Assembly (NCBI GenBank): GCA_902806565.1
Contig: CADCXA010000029.1
Coordinates: 1,240,001 to 1,304,000, forward strand
Direction: 5' to 3'
From: Hypoxylon rubiginosum
Lineage: Eukaryota > Ascomycota > Sordariomycetes > Xylariales > Hypoxylaceae
DNA: 64,000 nucleotides
Each line of letters opens with the position of its first letter. Positions within the stretch are counted from its first letter, which is position 1. Of the stretch, positions 11,659 through 23,800 are shown piece after piece. The notes beneath the pieces were generated by a model. The model was not told where the DNA came from. It did not search any database and was given only the letters and a program-made list of their open reading frames with translations. The translations under genes were made by a program, and so were the position numbers.

Positions 11659-11664
11659 TTTTTT
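11659..11664 (+). terminator. Pol III T-tract terminator of tRNA-Leu
   Basis: Six consecutive T residues three bases after the discriminator base of the tRNA. Confidence 0.8.
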
Positions 11665-11886
11665 CTTGTTTGCCCACATGATGTCGTCGATTAGTATGAA
11701 GTGTGGAAAAGCTGGTTAATTCAATTCTTTTTGAGCTTGTTCTGTTCTACAGATGATCGGAGGTATCAATCGGCGAGAGTACGACCCGTTCATATCACCG
11801 ATACCGGCGGTGCGTCTGGCGATATATACGACGAATACTTCGTATAGCGTATCCAAAAAAAAAAAGGGGCTATCCACAGCCAACAT

Positions 11887-13791
11887 TTAGAGTAAGTTTA
11901 ATATTTCTTCCCTTGCCTCTCCTTGCTCCTGTGCTTTGATCATCTCGCCGCTCATTAAACCATGAAAGTATGATTCACCAATGAAAAGCCACCCGAGTCC
12001 TTGCTCTTGTTGTCTAACGATATAAGGAACTCCTCCGCCATATATAATCTGAACAACATCTCCCGGTCGTGTATCAATCGGACCAAGACCCATACATCTA
12101 CCTGACGTAATTATAAACGACCTGTTGAAACAGTAATTCTCAGCTAAAGTGGTGTATGCTACCGGATCTCCGCCAGCAGAGAGATGCTGTAGCAAATCCA
12201 TGGCGTTATGGTCACCACTCTGTGACGTGAGGATCAACCGCCTGTCTTTGTCTCTCGATAGAAGGTTAAATAAGAACGCTGATCCATCTTCTAGGATTTG
12301 GTGTGGTTCGCGGCCGCCGAGATGATGTTGGTCCGCGGTGGTGGTGTGAATGAATTGCTCTACTAAAACCGGAATGCCTCTTTCTTGTACGAACGAAACT
12401 ACCCGATCCCATGCAAGCCCGATGGACGACGCCAATTCCTGACTGAATCTCTGCCTTGGCAAGCCTTTGCTGAGAGAAATAGTTTCTATAACAGTGTCGA
12501 CCCTAATAGCGCCCAATCTTAGTATTGATTCGTTTGAAATGCTGACCGTCTTCGTTGGAAGTCTCGCTGATGCAGCGTAGTGTTCGGGGTATCCAAGGAT
12601 TGCCGGTTTGAGGGCATCACCGTAAAATATCCAGGAGAGACTCGGGCTAGACTCTCGTGGGATTGCTGCAAAGTCGCTCCAGTCCGGAACCCACGTCGGT
12701 AGATGCTCCAAATTGTGCTTGTATTGTCTCCGGATCAAGGCATTACACCCTCCACTTGTTCGTGTTAGAATGGATAACGACCGACTCTGTTGAAGCAGGT
12801 ATCGAGCAACCTTTTGGTATACCTGCTCCACGCTGAGTTTATAATCGGGGCGTAATGGCTCAGGTATCCCCCCAGCATTGAGGCTCTCGGTAGCTAGGCC
12901 AAGCAGACCATATATCTTGTCTCTCTGATCTGAGGCGTGGAACTTGGCTGAAGTATCGGTTAATAGTGCATCCAGGGACCACCGGGTATGTGATCTGCGG
13001 ATATTTGCCATCGAGTCGATGTTTCGAATGCTCTCTGGGATCTGCGCAAGCCGTATGTATCCACGGCGTCGCAACCAGGATGCCGCCCACCCCAGACGAT
13101 CCCATTGGTAAATATGCTCTCCGTGGAGTATAAGGGGATCTTGAGATGATAGGGCTACCTCCTGCACCACCCAAATCCTGGTAAACCATGGCAGTTCCAG
13201 AAGAGTCTTTAGGTGAACCCATGAATCACTGTCCCAGCTCGGTAGACCAGAAACCACATGACTTTGATCGGAGTATAGCGCCAACGGAATGTCTGCCAGA
13301 CAGCTAGTCCGGGGGAATTCGGCTTTCAAAACACCATAGATGCGGTCGATTAGAGGCCATGCTCCGGAACAAGTGCCCCTATCAATCCCCAGCCAGATCA
13401 ACGTTCGAATAGACTCCGAATAGATCTTCCCCATAAGCTGCACTTGAGACTCTCGTTCTTCAATATCATCTTGATTAATGCAGATTCTGTCAATCCATAC
13501 GTATTTAACTCCTGTGTTCATCCCAGACTCATTTGCAACGAACTTCTTCAGCTGTTGGATACCTGCGGCCAAGTCCACGGTCACGTCTAGCGTGAAGTCG
13601 CCAATTCCGATTGGAACATTTTGGTGCCGCACTCCCCAACAATGACTCAGGGCATAATATGAGGGGGCTTCGTCGAGTTTGACATCTTCAAGGGTGCCAA
13701 CGTAATTAGGCGTAGGATTATTGTGAAGTCGTAGGAGGCGAATGCTTTCATTGGCCAAGAGGCCGTAAGTAAATAGACCAGAACTACACAT
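11887..13791 (-). CDS. HET-domain protein (heterokaryon incompatibility type)
   Basis: Intronless 634-residue frame. The HET domain fills the N-terminal third: APSYYALSHCWG (about 42-53), VKYVWIDRICINQDD (about 95-109), RTLIWLGID, and ELPWFTRIWVVQEVALS. The rest is the long variable region usual in such proteins (LLGLA, RPDYKLSVEQVYQ, LPTWVPDWS, then a C-terminal GRCMGLGP...GDVVQIIYGGGVPYIVR barrel). HET proteins trigger cell death after non-self recognition; the domain is TIR-like. No ATPase or sensor repeats are attached, so this would act as a stand-alone executor or downstream partner. It is transcribed divergently from the hydrolase-NACHT-HET gene across an 811-bp gap, a layout compatible with co-regulation. 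It appears complete and unmutated. Confidence 0.93.
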   Translation of the reverse strand: MCSSGLFTYGLLANESIRLLRLHNNPTPNYVGTLEDVKLDEAPSYYALSHCWGVRHQNVPIGIGDFTLDVTVDLAAGIQQLKKFVANESGMNTGVKYVWIDRICINQDDIEERESQVQLMGKIYSESIRTLIWLGIDRGTCSGAWPLIDRIYGVLKAEFPRTSCLADIPLALYSDQSHVVSGLPSWDSDSWVHLKTLLELPWFTRIWVVQEVALSSQDPLILHGEHIYQWDRLGWAASWLRRRGYIRLAQIPESIRNIDSMANIRRSHTRWSLDALLTDTSAKFHASDQRDKIYGLLGLATESLNAGGIPEPLRPDYKLSVEQVYQKVARYLLQQSRSLSILTRTSGGCNALIRRQYKHNLEHLPTWVPDWSDFAAIPRESSPSLSWIFYGDALKPAILGYPEHYAASARLPTKTVSISNESILRLGAIRVDTVIETISLSKGLPRQRFSQELASSIGLAWDRVVSFVQERGIPVLVEQFIHTTTADQHHLGGREPHQILEDGSAFLFNLLSRDKDRRLILTSQSGDHNAMDLLQHLSAGGDPVAYTTLAENYCFNRSFIITSGRCMGLGPIDTRPGDVVQIIYGGGVPYIVRQQEQGLGWLFIGESYFHGLMSGEMIKAQEQGEAREEILNLL

Positions 13792-14602
13792 TGCCTAATT
13801 TGATTCGAATTAATTATGTCGCCGGAGAATTAGTAACAGAAATTTGGTATAGAGCTTTATGTAAAAAGGTCTCATACGCTGATCAATATCACAGTGACGG
13901 GAACAGTCAGATCAAGTACAGACTATCACATGTAAGTTACTAATCACAACATCAACTGATCGGATTTACAAGAATACATGATATCAACTGCTATCATAGA
14001 AGAGTTACATACCTACCTAAGGTTAGGTGCCTAAGTAATAAGCTTACTCCGCAGCAAAGGTAGGGCCGCTTCCGCCCCCGATCTTAGGCCATATGCTGGA
14101 AACTTCGGTTAGGTGTTCTCGGTGAGAAAAGCCTGACTCGGGGCCGATATTTGCATATTCAGCTGGTACAGAAAAGCCACAACATATTTGATATGGACGG
14201 TGATAGGATAGGATATTGCCATGATAGACGGCTTTCTGCATATGCGTACCTCCTAACCTAGGTACCTAGGTAGGCATAAATGCAGATTCAACGCCCGTCA
14301 TCGTGCCACAATCTAGATAAAAAAAGATCACTACTGGTTTCACCGCGACATATAAGCAAGCCACCCGTAATATAACTCGTATCGATGCAGATATACCCAA
14401 TTTTTATTTATACACCGGGGTAGGCTCTGAAGGGGGTCTCACAGCCTCTCCTTAAAATCACATATTTAACCCTTCCTCTTCCTACTTGAATCGAGTTCCT
14501 TCTCTCTTCTACAACCCGGAGATGATCATTGTTACTTTTACAAACTTGACGCATTACGAATCCGTTCATCATAGCACCAATCTCGTTCACATTACATCCG
14601 CA
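13792..14602. promoter_or_regulatory. Shared divergent upstream region of the HET and NACHT-HET genes
   Basis: This 811-bp region separates two outward-facing immune-type genes and must contain both promoters. It holds two palindromic CCTAGGT/ACCTAGG-rich tracts (about 14011-14036 and 14247-14275). A 65-residue open frame at 14044-14241 on the minus strand has no supporting signature. The role of the region is inferred from position only. Confidence 0.4.
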
Positions 14603-17600
14603 ATGGCAGGACTTATCAGCAGCAGGATCACGTATCTTACTACTGCTATCATCGGGATCATAATCCTAGGCTTCATCTGGAAAGTCAATAAGGGAAAGAC
14701 TAAGAAAGTCGCCAAGTCACGAACCTTTGGGCTAACCCAATTATATCCCGATCCCCAAAAACTAGCAGATGACGACAAGGAAGTAGTCGAGTATGTTTAC
14801 TACTACAAGGTCCCCTCTATTGGATAGTCAATTAACAGGGGTAGCATTGTTGCCATACATGGCCTGGACTCCGAATCGCGAACCGCGTGGGTTGCATGGA
14901 AAATCGATGGACAACCAGAATCTGGCGGCGTCCATTGGTTGAAGGATCCTCATATGCTTCCATTAAAAATAGCGAAGTCTCGCATCTTCACTTATGACTG
15001 GCCTGCTGGCGTTGGTCGCGATGCTGCTCTTGCTAGCATGTTCAATCATTCATCTCATCTCCTTAGTAGCCTTACAGTAACCCGAGCGGAAACGGTACAT
15101 ACTTGCTACCAACATCATCTTCTCAAAGCAGGAACTAATTTCCTCCAGGGAACTACTACGCGTCCAATTATTTTTGTTGCTTCTTGTTTTGGTGGCTTGC
15201 TTCTGGCAAAGGTACTATATAAGTCTTTTCTCTGGATTTTTGTCTCTTGCCTTGCGCACACTTTCTAGAGTAGTACTAACGCCTAGATTCCCGTAGGCTC
15301 TAGTAGTGGCTTCTTTTCCAGCGGATGATAGATACCTTAACATTCTCCGGTATACGGTAGGTGTGGCTTTTTTGGGCACACCTTTCCAGGGGACTGACAA
15401 ATTCCTACACGATCTTACTCTTCTGCGCATCGCAGCCGCAGTCGAAGCTGGTGAGGAATCATCCACTGAACTTGCAAGATATTTACGACATGACAAAGAT
15501 CGCGAAGATCTCGATGAGCTTGTAACGAATTTTTGCAAGTTGAGAAACAACCCTAAATACGAACTCCCCGTTGTGTGTTTCTGCGAACAATTTCCAACAA
15601 ATTTCCAAAGCTTCGTGGGGAGGCTGCATCCTGACATAGGTAAAGCGCTAGGTACCAAAGGCTCTACGGTGGTATGAATATCCATTATGAAACAATTGGT
15701 CCAAGTCTAATAGTTTTATAGCTTGTCAAACCACATTCGGCTTGTCTTCCAGGAGTAAACGCCGAGTCTTTACCGGTCAGACATAACATGCTGAACAAGT
15801 TCAATTCGCCGCACAATGACGGCTTCATGAAGTTATCTTCTACGTTGCAAAAATTTGCAGAGAAAGCAGAGGAGGTTCTGGAACGAAAACGTTAGATACA
15901 GCTTTTTATTTACCTCAGAATATCCAATGTTGCAGCATACTACTAGATTTATTTAAAAGAAATACAGTGCTGACTTCAAATTATCAGTGCATCATTATGA
16001 AGGTAGCGAATCTTACAAAATAGTTGCTGAATGGCTGTCGACATTTGATTTTTCTACTGATCAGAGAGTTTTCTTTTCTCAAAGACAGAAGGGTACGGGC
16101 GAATGGTTCCTGAAATCTCCAGAATTCAAGCAGTGGCTGGAGAAAGAAGGGGCAATTCTCTATTGTCCTGGTATCTCCGGCGCAGGGAAGACCACCCTGG
16201 CTTCGATCGTGATCCAACATCTCCATGAGCAATTCAAGAAGCGAAGGCATGTAGCTATCGCTTACATTTATTGCGACGATAAAAAGCAAGAGGATGAAAA
16301 GGCTCAAAAGGATCAAAGTGCCGATTCTCTCCTTAGATGTGTTTTGAGGCAAATAATTCAGGGACGTTACGATGTCCATGAGAGCGTGCAGCGTCTCTAC
16401 AACGAATTCTCCCGAAGTATGTCACGACCAACGATAGACGACTTAGCAAATACGCTCTCTTCTTTGATAGACAATGGCTGCCTGGAGCTATTTGCTGTGA
16501 TTGACGCTCTGGATGAATGTCCAAGATACGAGCGAGATCAATTTTTGACAGAGATATTTCGGCTCCAGAAGAACTGTAAAGCAAGAATCCTTGTAACAGC
16601 ACAACCAATCCCAGGCATTGAGAAGTGGTTTAGCCAAAGCAAGCGACTGCAAATATTACCACCTCGACAGGTGATAGTAAACTATCTTAGAGAAGAAGCG
16701 AAGAAGGTGCTAGAACCCCAGTTTACGGACGATAGCGGGCTCATGGACGAAATAACACGTACAGTTGCAAATGCTGCAGATGGAATGTAAGCATACCTAC
16801 CCCAGATATTTTATGTGATCTAGATAGACTAACGTCTGATAGGTTTCTTTTTGCACGGCTATATCTAAATTCATTAGACAGCCCCAGGCCGGAAGATCTC
16901 AGAAGCAAACTGAGAAGCTTACAAGCACTGGATCCAATGGTTACACGTACCGAAGACGGGAGAAGGAGAGCATTGGAACATGCGTATAAAAAAGTGGTGA
17001 CGAGAATTCGCCAGCAACCGGACCATGGGAAGTTCGCCCAAGAGGTTTTATCATGGATTATGGTGACATGCCGGCCGCTTACTATCAAGGAACTTCAACA
17101 TGCTCTTGTCCAGAGTCCGGGCAAGTTTGCCGTCTCTGAATGGCAATTGACTAGTCCCTCAACTATAGCGTCTGTCTGTGGCGGACTAGTCGTTGTCGAA
17201 GAATCTACCAACTCTATACGTTTAGTTCATTCCACTGCACGGCTGTTTTTAGAGGACAATTTTTATAAGGTCTTCGAGCCGGAAAATAAGACGACAACAA
17301 ACTCTAGCCAAGTAGCGACCCGCGACTTCAAGATTGATGCGAACAGCAGAATTTCTACGGCCTGTATAACATATTTACGCCTACGCGTGTTCCAAACCCC
17401 TCTAGAAACATTGGAGGAATGGTACGCACGTCTCGAATCAAACCCATTCTACAAATACGCCGCAGACTACTGGAAACATCACGCCGATGCCGGTCTTTCA
17501 CGGAAAGACCAGCACATTCTAGAATTTCTCGAAGATAAGCAGGCTATAGCCGCTATGTGTCCAGTCTTCCCACCGATAGATCGGGATCATCATTATATTC

Positions 17601-19102
17601 AAGACATAAGATTGCCAGATGTCTACGACACGCTCGTCTCATCCATGCAGAAATGGGTTGAGGACTGCGATCATGAGGAGTGTATTGATATCGGTCGTCC
17701 CCATAACGCCCAGCGCCTCATTCGTCTAATCGACACCAAGCGAATGTGCATTGTCACTGCTCCGCTACCAAGAGGTCTGCAATATGTTGCATTAAGCTAC
17801 CTTTGGGGTGGATATCTAGAGACTCATTTATCAACCGACAACATTCACGACCTCACAATGCCGAACGGGTTGGTTGATGAACCACTCCCACGAACTGTTC
17901 GAGAGGCAATAAACTTCTGTCAACGCGCCTCGTACCGTTATCTCTGGGTTGATGTTCTTTGTATCGTCCAGAACGATATGAATGACTGGCAATACCAGGC
18001 ACTCAGTACAGGCGAGGTATTCATACATGCTCATATTACAATAGTTGCAGCTTGTGGTTCACATTCTAACAGTGGGATTTTCTACATTGATTTGGGTGAC
18101 GAGATCTACAAGAAACCGAATGCCAGCCGATTCCGAAAGGTTATGTCAGAGACCGCGTGGGATGGAAGGGGATGGACGTTCCAAGAGAAGATTCTCTCGC
18201 GTCGCCTTCTCATCTTTACCACGACAGGGCCCTATTTTTTGTGTGCGCGCCGCCTGTATAGCCCAGGCGGGTCGATGGCGATTACTCCAGAGAGTGTTGA
18301 CCGGCCACTCAGCCTCGGCAGAGTGGAATGCGGTCGTCAGCTAGATAAGTTCCTCGAAATTGTCCAGGGCTTCTCAACTAGGCAATTTGCAATGGAAAGG
18401 GACATCACGTTTGCTATGCACGCAATTACGAGCCCGCTAGGCTCTATGATGGACGGTAAGCAAAACACATTTCTCTGGGGTATTCCAACGTGCGTTTTGG
18501 ATGAGCTTCTGTGTTGGCGTGTCGAATGGCACGATCCCGATGCTCGCCGGCCTAGATTTCCCAGTTGGTCATGGTACGCCTGGAAGCAGAGGCCACAATT
18601 CCCCGAAGCTCTAATGAACTCATTGCGGAAAAATAGTGACAGGAACGACCGTCAGATCACGAAATGCATCCCGGGAGAAAGTCTTGGTCTAGACTGGACA
18701 GACAGTCAGTGGGGAGTGATGTGCCTCTGTCTGTCTACCCCTTGTAGGATCCTGAGGGTTGAAATGGAGTCTATCCACGACGAGAGACACGAGAGACATG
18801 AGACTAATAGGCCGTATATCGTAAGAGGTATGAGCGACAGCAATATCGTCGGTAGGATCCAACTTGACAAGGAATGGCGCCAGCTTTGGCCTGGCAAGAT
18901 GCATTTTATTCCAATTTTTTCGGCTTCGGGCGATGATAACAGTATCAGGATCAAGATGCTAATGTGTTTGACTCCTATTAAAACGGATACTAGGAATGAA
19001 GTATTCGAGCGAGTGCAGATTATGGACTGCGATATAACTGAGATGGAGTGGCGTGCAATGGAGAACAAAGGGAGTTATAATGATCATATATGGCTTACTT
19101 AA
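14603..19102 (+). CDS. Membrane-anchored alpha/beta-hydrolase - NACHT - HET fusion (NLR-like)
   Basis: Six exons: 14603-14790, 14839-15211, 15297-15671, 15722-15890, 15988-16786, 16843-19102 (1387 residues; phases agree). An ATG at 14522 would add 27 residues. Order of parts: a membrane segment (about 9-26) followed by basic residues; FGLTQLYP and a DUF676/lipase-like hydrolase (IVAIHGL, nucleophile region ASCFGG with Cys179 in place of Ser, FLGTPFQGT, late His in VRHNMLNKF); a lead-in WLSTFDF...RQKGTGEW; NACHT with Walker A PGISGAGKT (about 429-437) and Walker B FAVIDALDEC (about 533-543); a helical/winged-helix part (LSWIMVTCRPLTIKELQHAL); then, in the same last exon, a full HET domain: LQYVALSYLWGG (about 947-958), RYLWVDVLCIVQND, WDGRGWTFQEKILSRR. 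HET normally precedes NACHT, and C-terminal positions carry ankyrin or WD repeats. Likely an ATP-dependent death switch; activity is unproven. Confidence 0.85.
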
Positions 19103-19160
19103 GTAAATTCAATATAATAACAAGTTAATAATAATAATTAAATCCCTTGGGTGTTATACG

Positions 19161-20327
19161 TCAACCTATTTTTGGCTTCATAGGCTCTAACCCGAAGAGA
19201 TTCCCAGTAGGGTCTATTAAGGCGCTTAGCCATGATCCATCTGGGCCTCCGATCAACTTCCCGAGGTTTTCTTTGTCAATCTTTGACCTGAGCGCCTCTC
19301 CAGTGTTGTTGAGGCCGTAAATCTGATCGTCCATATCGGGATGGTAGTAAATGGCTTCGTCTTCGGGTTTGCCTAGCCGGAAGACCCGTCCACGTTTCTC
19401 GTTGAAGTCGTGGATGAAACCGGCTTCGGTACGCATGTCGAATATACCGCGGAAGGAAATAGGCTTTCCTGCTTTCGTGTGTTGCCTCTTTAACAGCACG
19501 GCGATGTGGAATTGCGGTTTGACCCCAAATCTATCCACGGAGGTTAGTTACGTCTTCATGTGCTATAAGGTTGTTGTTGAATCCAACCCCTTCGAGACTG
19601 ACTACCTTAGGTAGATGCCTGTAGCACTTGGCGACTTACTTCTGTAGTTCATTTTGTTCGCAATACCAGTTCACGCCGTATGTCCTCTGGTCGTCATCCA
19701 CCATCCAGTCAGCCGAGCCTCGATCAAAGTGACTTCGCGTAAACGATCGCTTGACCCCCTTCTTCCACTCCACATCAGCCTTGGCGAAGTACTCGGCGCC
19801 CGCTGTAGTGCCCATATCTGATGTCTTCTCGATCTCTTCGTCGCTTGTGTTCCAGCTCTGAGGCGCAACGAATGGTGCATATGCGATGACTTCAGGCGCA
19901 GCTTCTTCCGTGTTCGGTGGTTCGACACGGCGGTCCTCATCGAAAGCCAGCCACATACGCACTGACTGGAAACGGAAGTCCCTGGCATGGCAATCAAGAC
20001 TCACGCTCAGTATGACTAGTGTCATTGGATCAGTTTTTGCTGGGGTCTTCCATCCGTGCACTACTAGAACCGTTTCCACGGTCTTTCGGAACTTGGACTC
20101 CTTATCGGCGACATGAACAAAGCGCCTTTGCCAACTACAGCTTGAAGATTAGCAGCAGTCCTCTCTTACACTATCGCATAAAGTCCATACCGGTTGCCCT
20201 TAGGGTTATTAGTCTTCAACCCGCCATTTACATCTTCGAAGTCGGGATTCAACTCTTCGTATAGAGGTATCTCTGGAGTGGCCTGGCTATCATCCTCCAT
20301 GCCAAACAGAATATTCTCTTGGTCCAT
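19161..20327 (-). CDS. Conserved-looking protein of unknown function
   Basis: Three exons on the minus strand: 20327-20191, 20134-19640, 19530-19161 (333 residues). Introns of 56 and 109 nt have GTATGG and GTAAGT donors and CTAAT/CTAAC branch sites, and the phases agree. The N-terminus is acidic (MDQENILFGMEDDSQ). The middle begins with RWQRRFVHVADKESKFRKT and VLVVHGWKTP, and the C-terminal exon contains FHIAVLLKRQ, FRGIFDMRTEAG and DPTGNLFGLEP. It has no signal peptide, membrane segment or recognised catalytic motif. I do not recognise the family. It converges tail to tail with the NACHT-HET gene (58 bp between stops) and sits inside the immune-type cluster, which is the only hint to its role. 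Confidence 0.62.
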
Positions 20328-20871
20328 TTTGGCAGGCAGTGGATTCGGCCAAAACTGAAAAGCTCACAGGCGATTTCAAATATTGTTTTGCGTTCAAACA
20401 CTATGCGGAGGACCGTCAGAATCGAATGAAAAAGCCATTCGTCCGAGAGGGATATAATGCCAGAATGCCCAGCCTGCCTCGAATTCTCCGCCCCCAAACC
20501 AATATTACCACATCAATGTATCATCAGCTGCAGTAAGTCATGTAGATCACGCCACGTTTGCTGACCGACAAGGGGAGTTTAAGGGTAGCATTGCGTTGTA
20601 GTGCGGCTGAGAGAGGTAAAGTTATGTAGTTTCATTGGATACTTACCTGCTACCAGGTACACGCGCAGATTTAACTGACATGTACCTCCTTAGTAGTTGG
20701 TACAATGCTGCTGACTGCTGAAGAAATAAGCCGAAAGTGCACATTGGGTCCATAACTACCTAGGTATATGTAAATGTCCACCGGTACGAGGTTACAGGGC
20801 CAATATCCTCCTCCAATTCTATCTCACCTTATTCATGCTTCAACGCGCGCGTTGAAGGCAAAATCGGCACG
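20328..20871. promoter_or_regulatory. Divergent upstream region (unknown gene / subtilase gene)
   Basis: About 540 bp between two outward-facing starts. It includes an ACCTAGGTA palindrome at about 20758-20766. Open frames here are short and unsupported. Confidence 0.35.
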
Positions 20872-23800
20872 ATGGTAAAAGTTCCAGGAAAACCATTGCT
20901 GGCGTGTTTTAGCACAAGCAACCAAGCAATTGATATGCTGCAGAGAGAGTTTAGGAAATTAAAGGCAAGAAAGACTAACCAGATGATTTCCAATGCCATA
21001 CAAACATACTTTGAAAAAAATCAAATGAAGTCCTTGATAGCAGAGGGCATTGATTCACAGCCGAATGAAGAAACAGACATTCTCGTCCATGATCTAACAG
21101 AAATACTCAACTTTAAGGAGGATCCGGCGAGCTGGAAGAGGGTTGAACTGTTCCATGAAGCAATAGAGGACTTCGAGGTGGATACGACGCCAACTATTGT
21201 ATACGATGCCATCGCGAAGAGCGTTATCGTTAAGAGCGACGCATGGGTGCGAGATTACCCAGCCTATTTTACTATTCGAGCGCTATGTCTTATCAACCCA
21301 ACAGCCGCTTTCAAGCAGACAGGCAAAGATCAAAACACACCTTTTGAGAACGCTGCTGAGAAAGGGGCTACGGAGCTTATTCATGTTATGCTCGAGGAGC
21401 TGCTGGAGGCGAAGTCCATGAAGACATACCGAAACTTAACGGAACGCAAAGACTTCGCGCAAACGGAATACCTATCCGGGTTGCGGGGGCAAGGCAGCAA
21501 GACTGCGTTCCTCCTGGCTGCACAGAACTCAAGGCTAGGAGTTGTGAAACTTCTTCTTCAGGAATATCCAGGACTTGCGGATATGAAAAGTCTCACCGCC
21601 GTTATCCAGAACACAGCGAACGAAGACGAGCGAGTTCGCAATGCTGCCCTGGAAACATTTGAGCAGATCGTGAATTTCACGGGTGAAAGGCTATTGGGCC
21701 AAGTCTGGAAAGAAGCCGTACAGGCCTCCTCGCTCAAGGTAATTCGTTATCTCCTCAAAGAGACGAAACCAGGGAAGACGGGCGACTTTGTCACACCTGA
21801 AAATGCAGAGCTTCTCATGAAGTACGGTAGCAAGGAAATGTGGAATGAGTTTAGCCCCGATGATCGCAAAAAGCTCATTGAACACCCTAGTGATGCAATG
21901 AGTCTTCTACACACAGCAGTGGAATCACGCAATGCTGAGCTTGTGGACGAGATCATCAGGGAATTCCCGGCTCAGATTGAGAGGCAGATCAAGATAGGCC
22001 CAAAGCCTCGTTACCCGATCCATTGTCTGAGAGGTATGCCCGATGAGATTACATACAAACGGATACGCAATACCCTTCTGCACGCTATGATCCGCAGCAG
22101 TAGCGAGGACATGGGAATTAGGCAAATCCGCAAGATTCTAAAAGACTCAAATGGTAACGTCCCAAACCTTGCGAAGGCATGTGTACGCAGCTAACAGAGA
22201 TAAATAGTGGAAGGTTCGTCTTTAACCCTTAGTGACTCACTTGGGATACGGAAGGATGTGCTAACGGACGATCTAGCTGACACTATCTGCCTCCATCTTA
22301 CTAATATCAAGACGGAGGAGCAAAGTTTCACCGAATATGTCCAATGGTTGGAGGCTGAAGATGAGACCATAGGAAATGTCTTCAAATTCGAAAAGATCCT
22401 TAAATACGCCAAGTTTCCAGATTTGCATACTCAAATGCCTAAGCACAGCGAGGATCTGGTCGCCAGCTTGCGCCAAGACCACAATGAGATCAAAATTGTG
22501 ATGGACTGGCTACAACGGAGGAAAACTCCAGTAACGCAGATTCTAGAGTTATCAGTTCCTGACCGCCTCTTCTGTCCTCATTCAGATGACGATGTACGTA
22601 GCTGCGTCGTGGGCTGGGGGATACGAGTATTAAACTGGCGCAAACTTGATTTATATCTACGCAACCTGACGGAAAAAGATGACCTAGAAGAACTCCACTT
22701 GTACAGTAGTGGAAACAAGTCAGTTCACGAGCAATGGTACGACGAGCTACCAACGTTCACGAAGGTAGGATTACCTCAAGCCCAAAGGATATATCATTTT
22801 CTTGCTTGGCCTACGGTGTTTATCTGATCATCATTCAAGATTGCTAATCCAGCCCCCTCCTCTTTCGGACATTCGCTAATTAGGTATGTAAATAGTTGCA
22901 ACGACTATATGTGCATGTTGTTGTAGTAAGTTCGCCCCTATTGACGTTGTATTTCTCGTTCTGGCGTTGATGATTATTTTAGGATGTTCTCAGTGAGCAA
23001 CGCGTCGAGGAAGTTAAGAAAGAACTCCAGAAAAGGTTGGACTACATCAATCGGACGAACAAGAACGTAGCTGGGCGTTGGACAAACGGCCGCTCCGGAC
23101 TTAACACCGAGAATGTGCTTATCAGGGGAAAGTCTATTGTCATGAAAATGGTTTGTACATTTGGAGCCTACTACGCCCTCCCCGCCCCCCCTAACCCCTT
23201 TTTCCTTGGGTTATATCGTGAGACAGCATTGCTTATCACAACCCCTAGCCCTTGGAATATCCTGAACTTTACCAGCTTGGCTACTAAAAGAAGTAAATGC
23301 TAACCCTCAGTACTTCAGGTTCCGGTTACGGAGTATCATTGGGAAACAAACACTGGATACAGGACGTATCGTGACCTTACAGAGATGTGAGTCCAAATGG
23401 CTTCTGCTACACCAATGCTATACTAATTCGACTGAAATAGCAAAAATGATGTTGTCGGACCAAATCTAGCTGCCTTCATGAACAAGTATCATTCCTTCAC
23501 TGGGAAAATGTCGGATTTTGTTGGAACTAAAGTTGCGATAATCGACAGTGGTGTAGTGATTGCGGGTGGAAAGGCCCGGGCACAAACACAGGGACTTGAA
23601 GATAAAGATGGATTCAAGGAAATGATCGAGTCGGAATCCGGAAACAACCTAAACCAAGTGAATGCTGTTCTGAACAAATCGTGGAAGGAAAAGACACAGC
23701 GCTACACTAACGATATAGCTCACCATGTTGTAGATGGCAAGTCGTTCGTGAACACCGGCGACGACGAAGAGCAGGTGTGGTGGCACGCATCAGAGCCGCA

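Noticed and set aside
14044..14241. 65-residue frame in the divergent promoter region
   Set aside because: No homologous motif, no splice support; compatible with chance.
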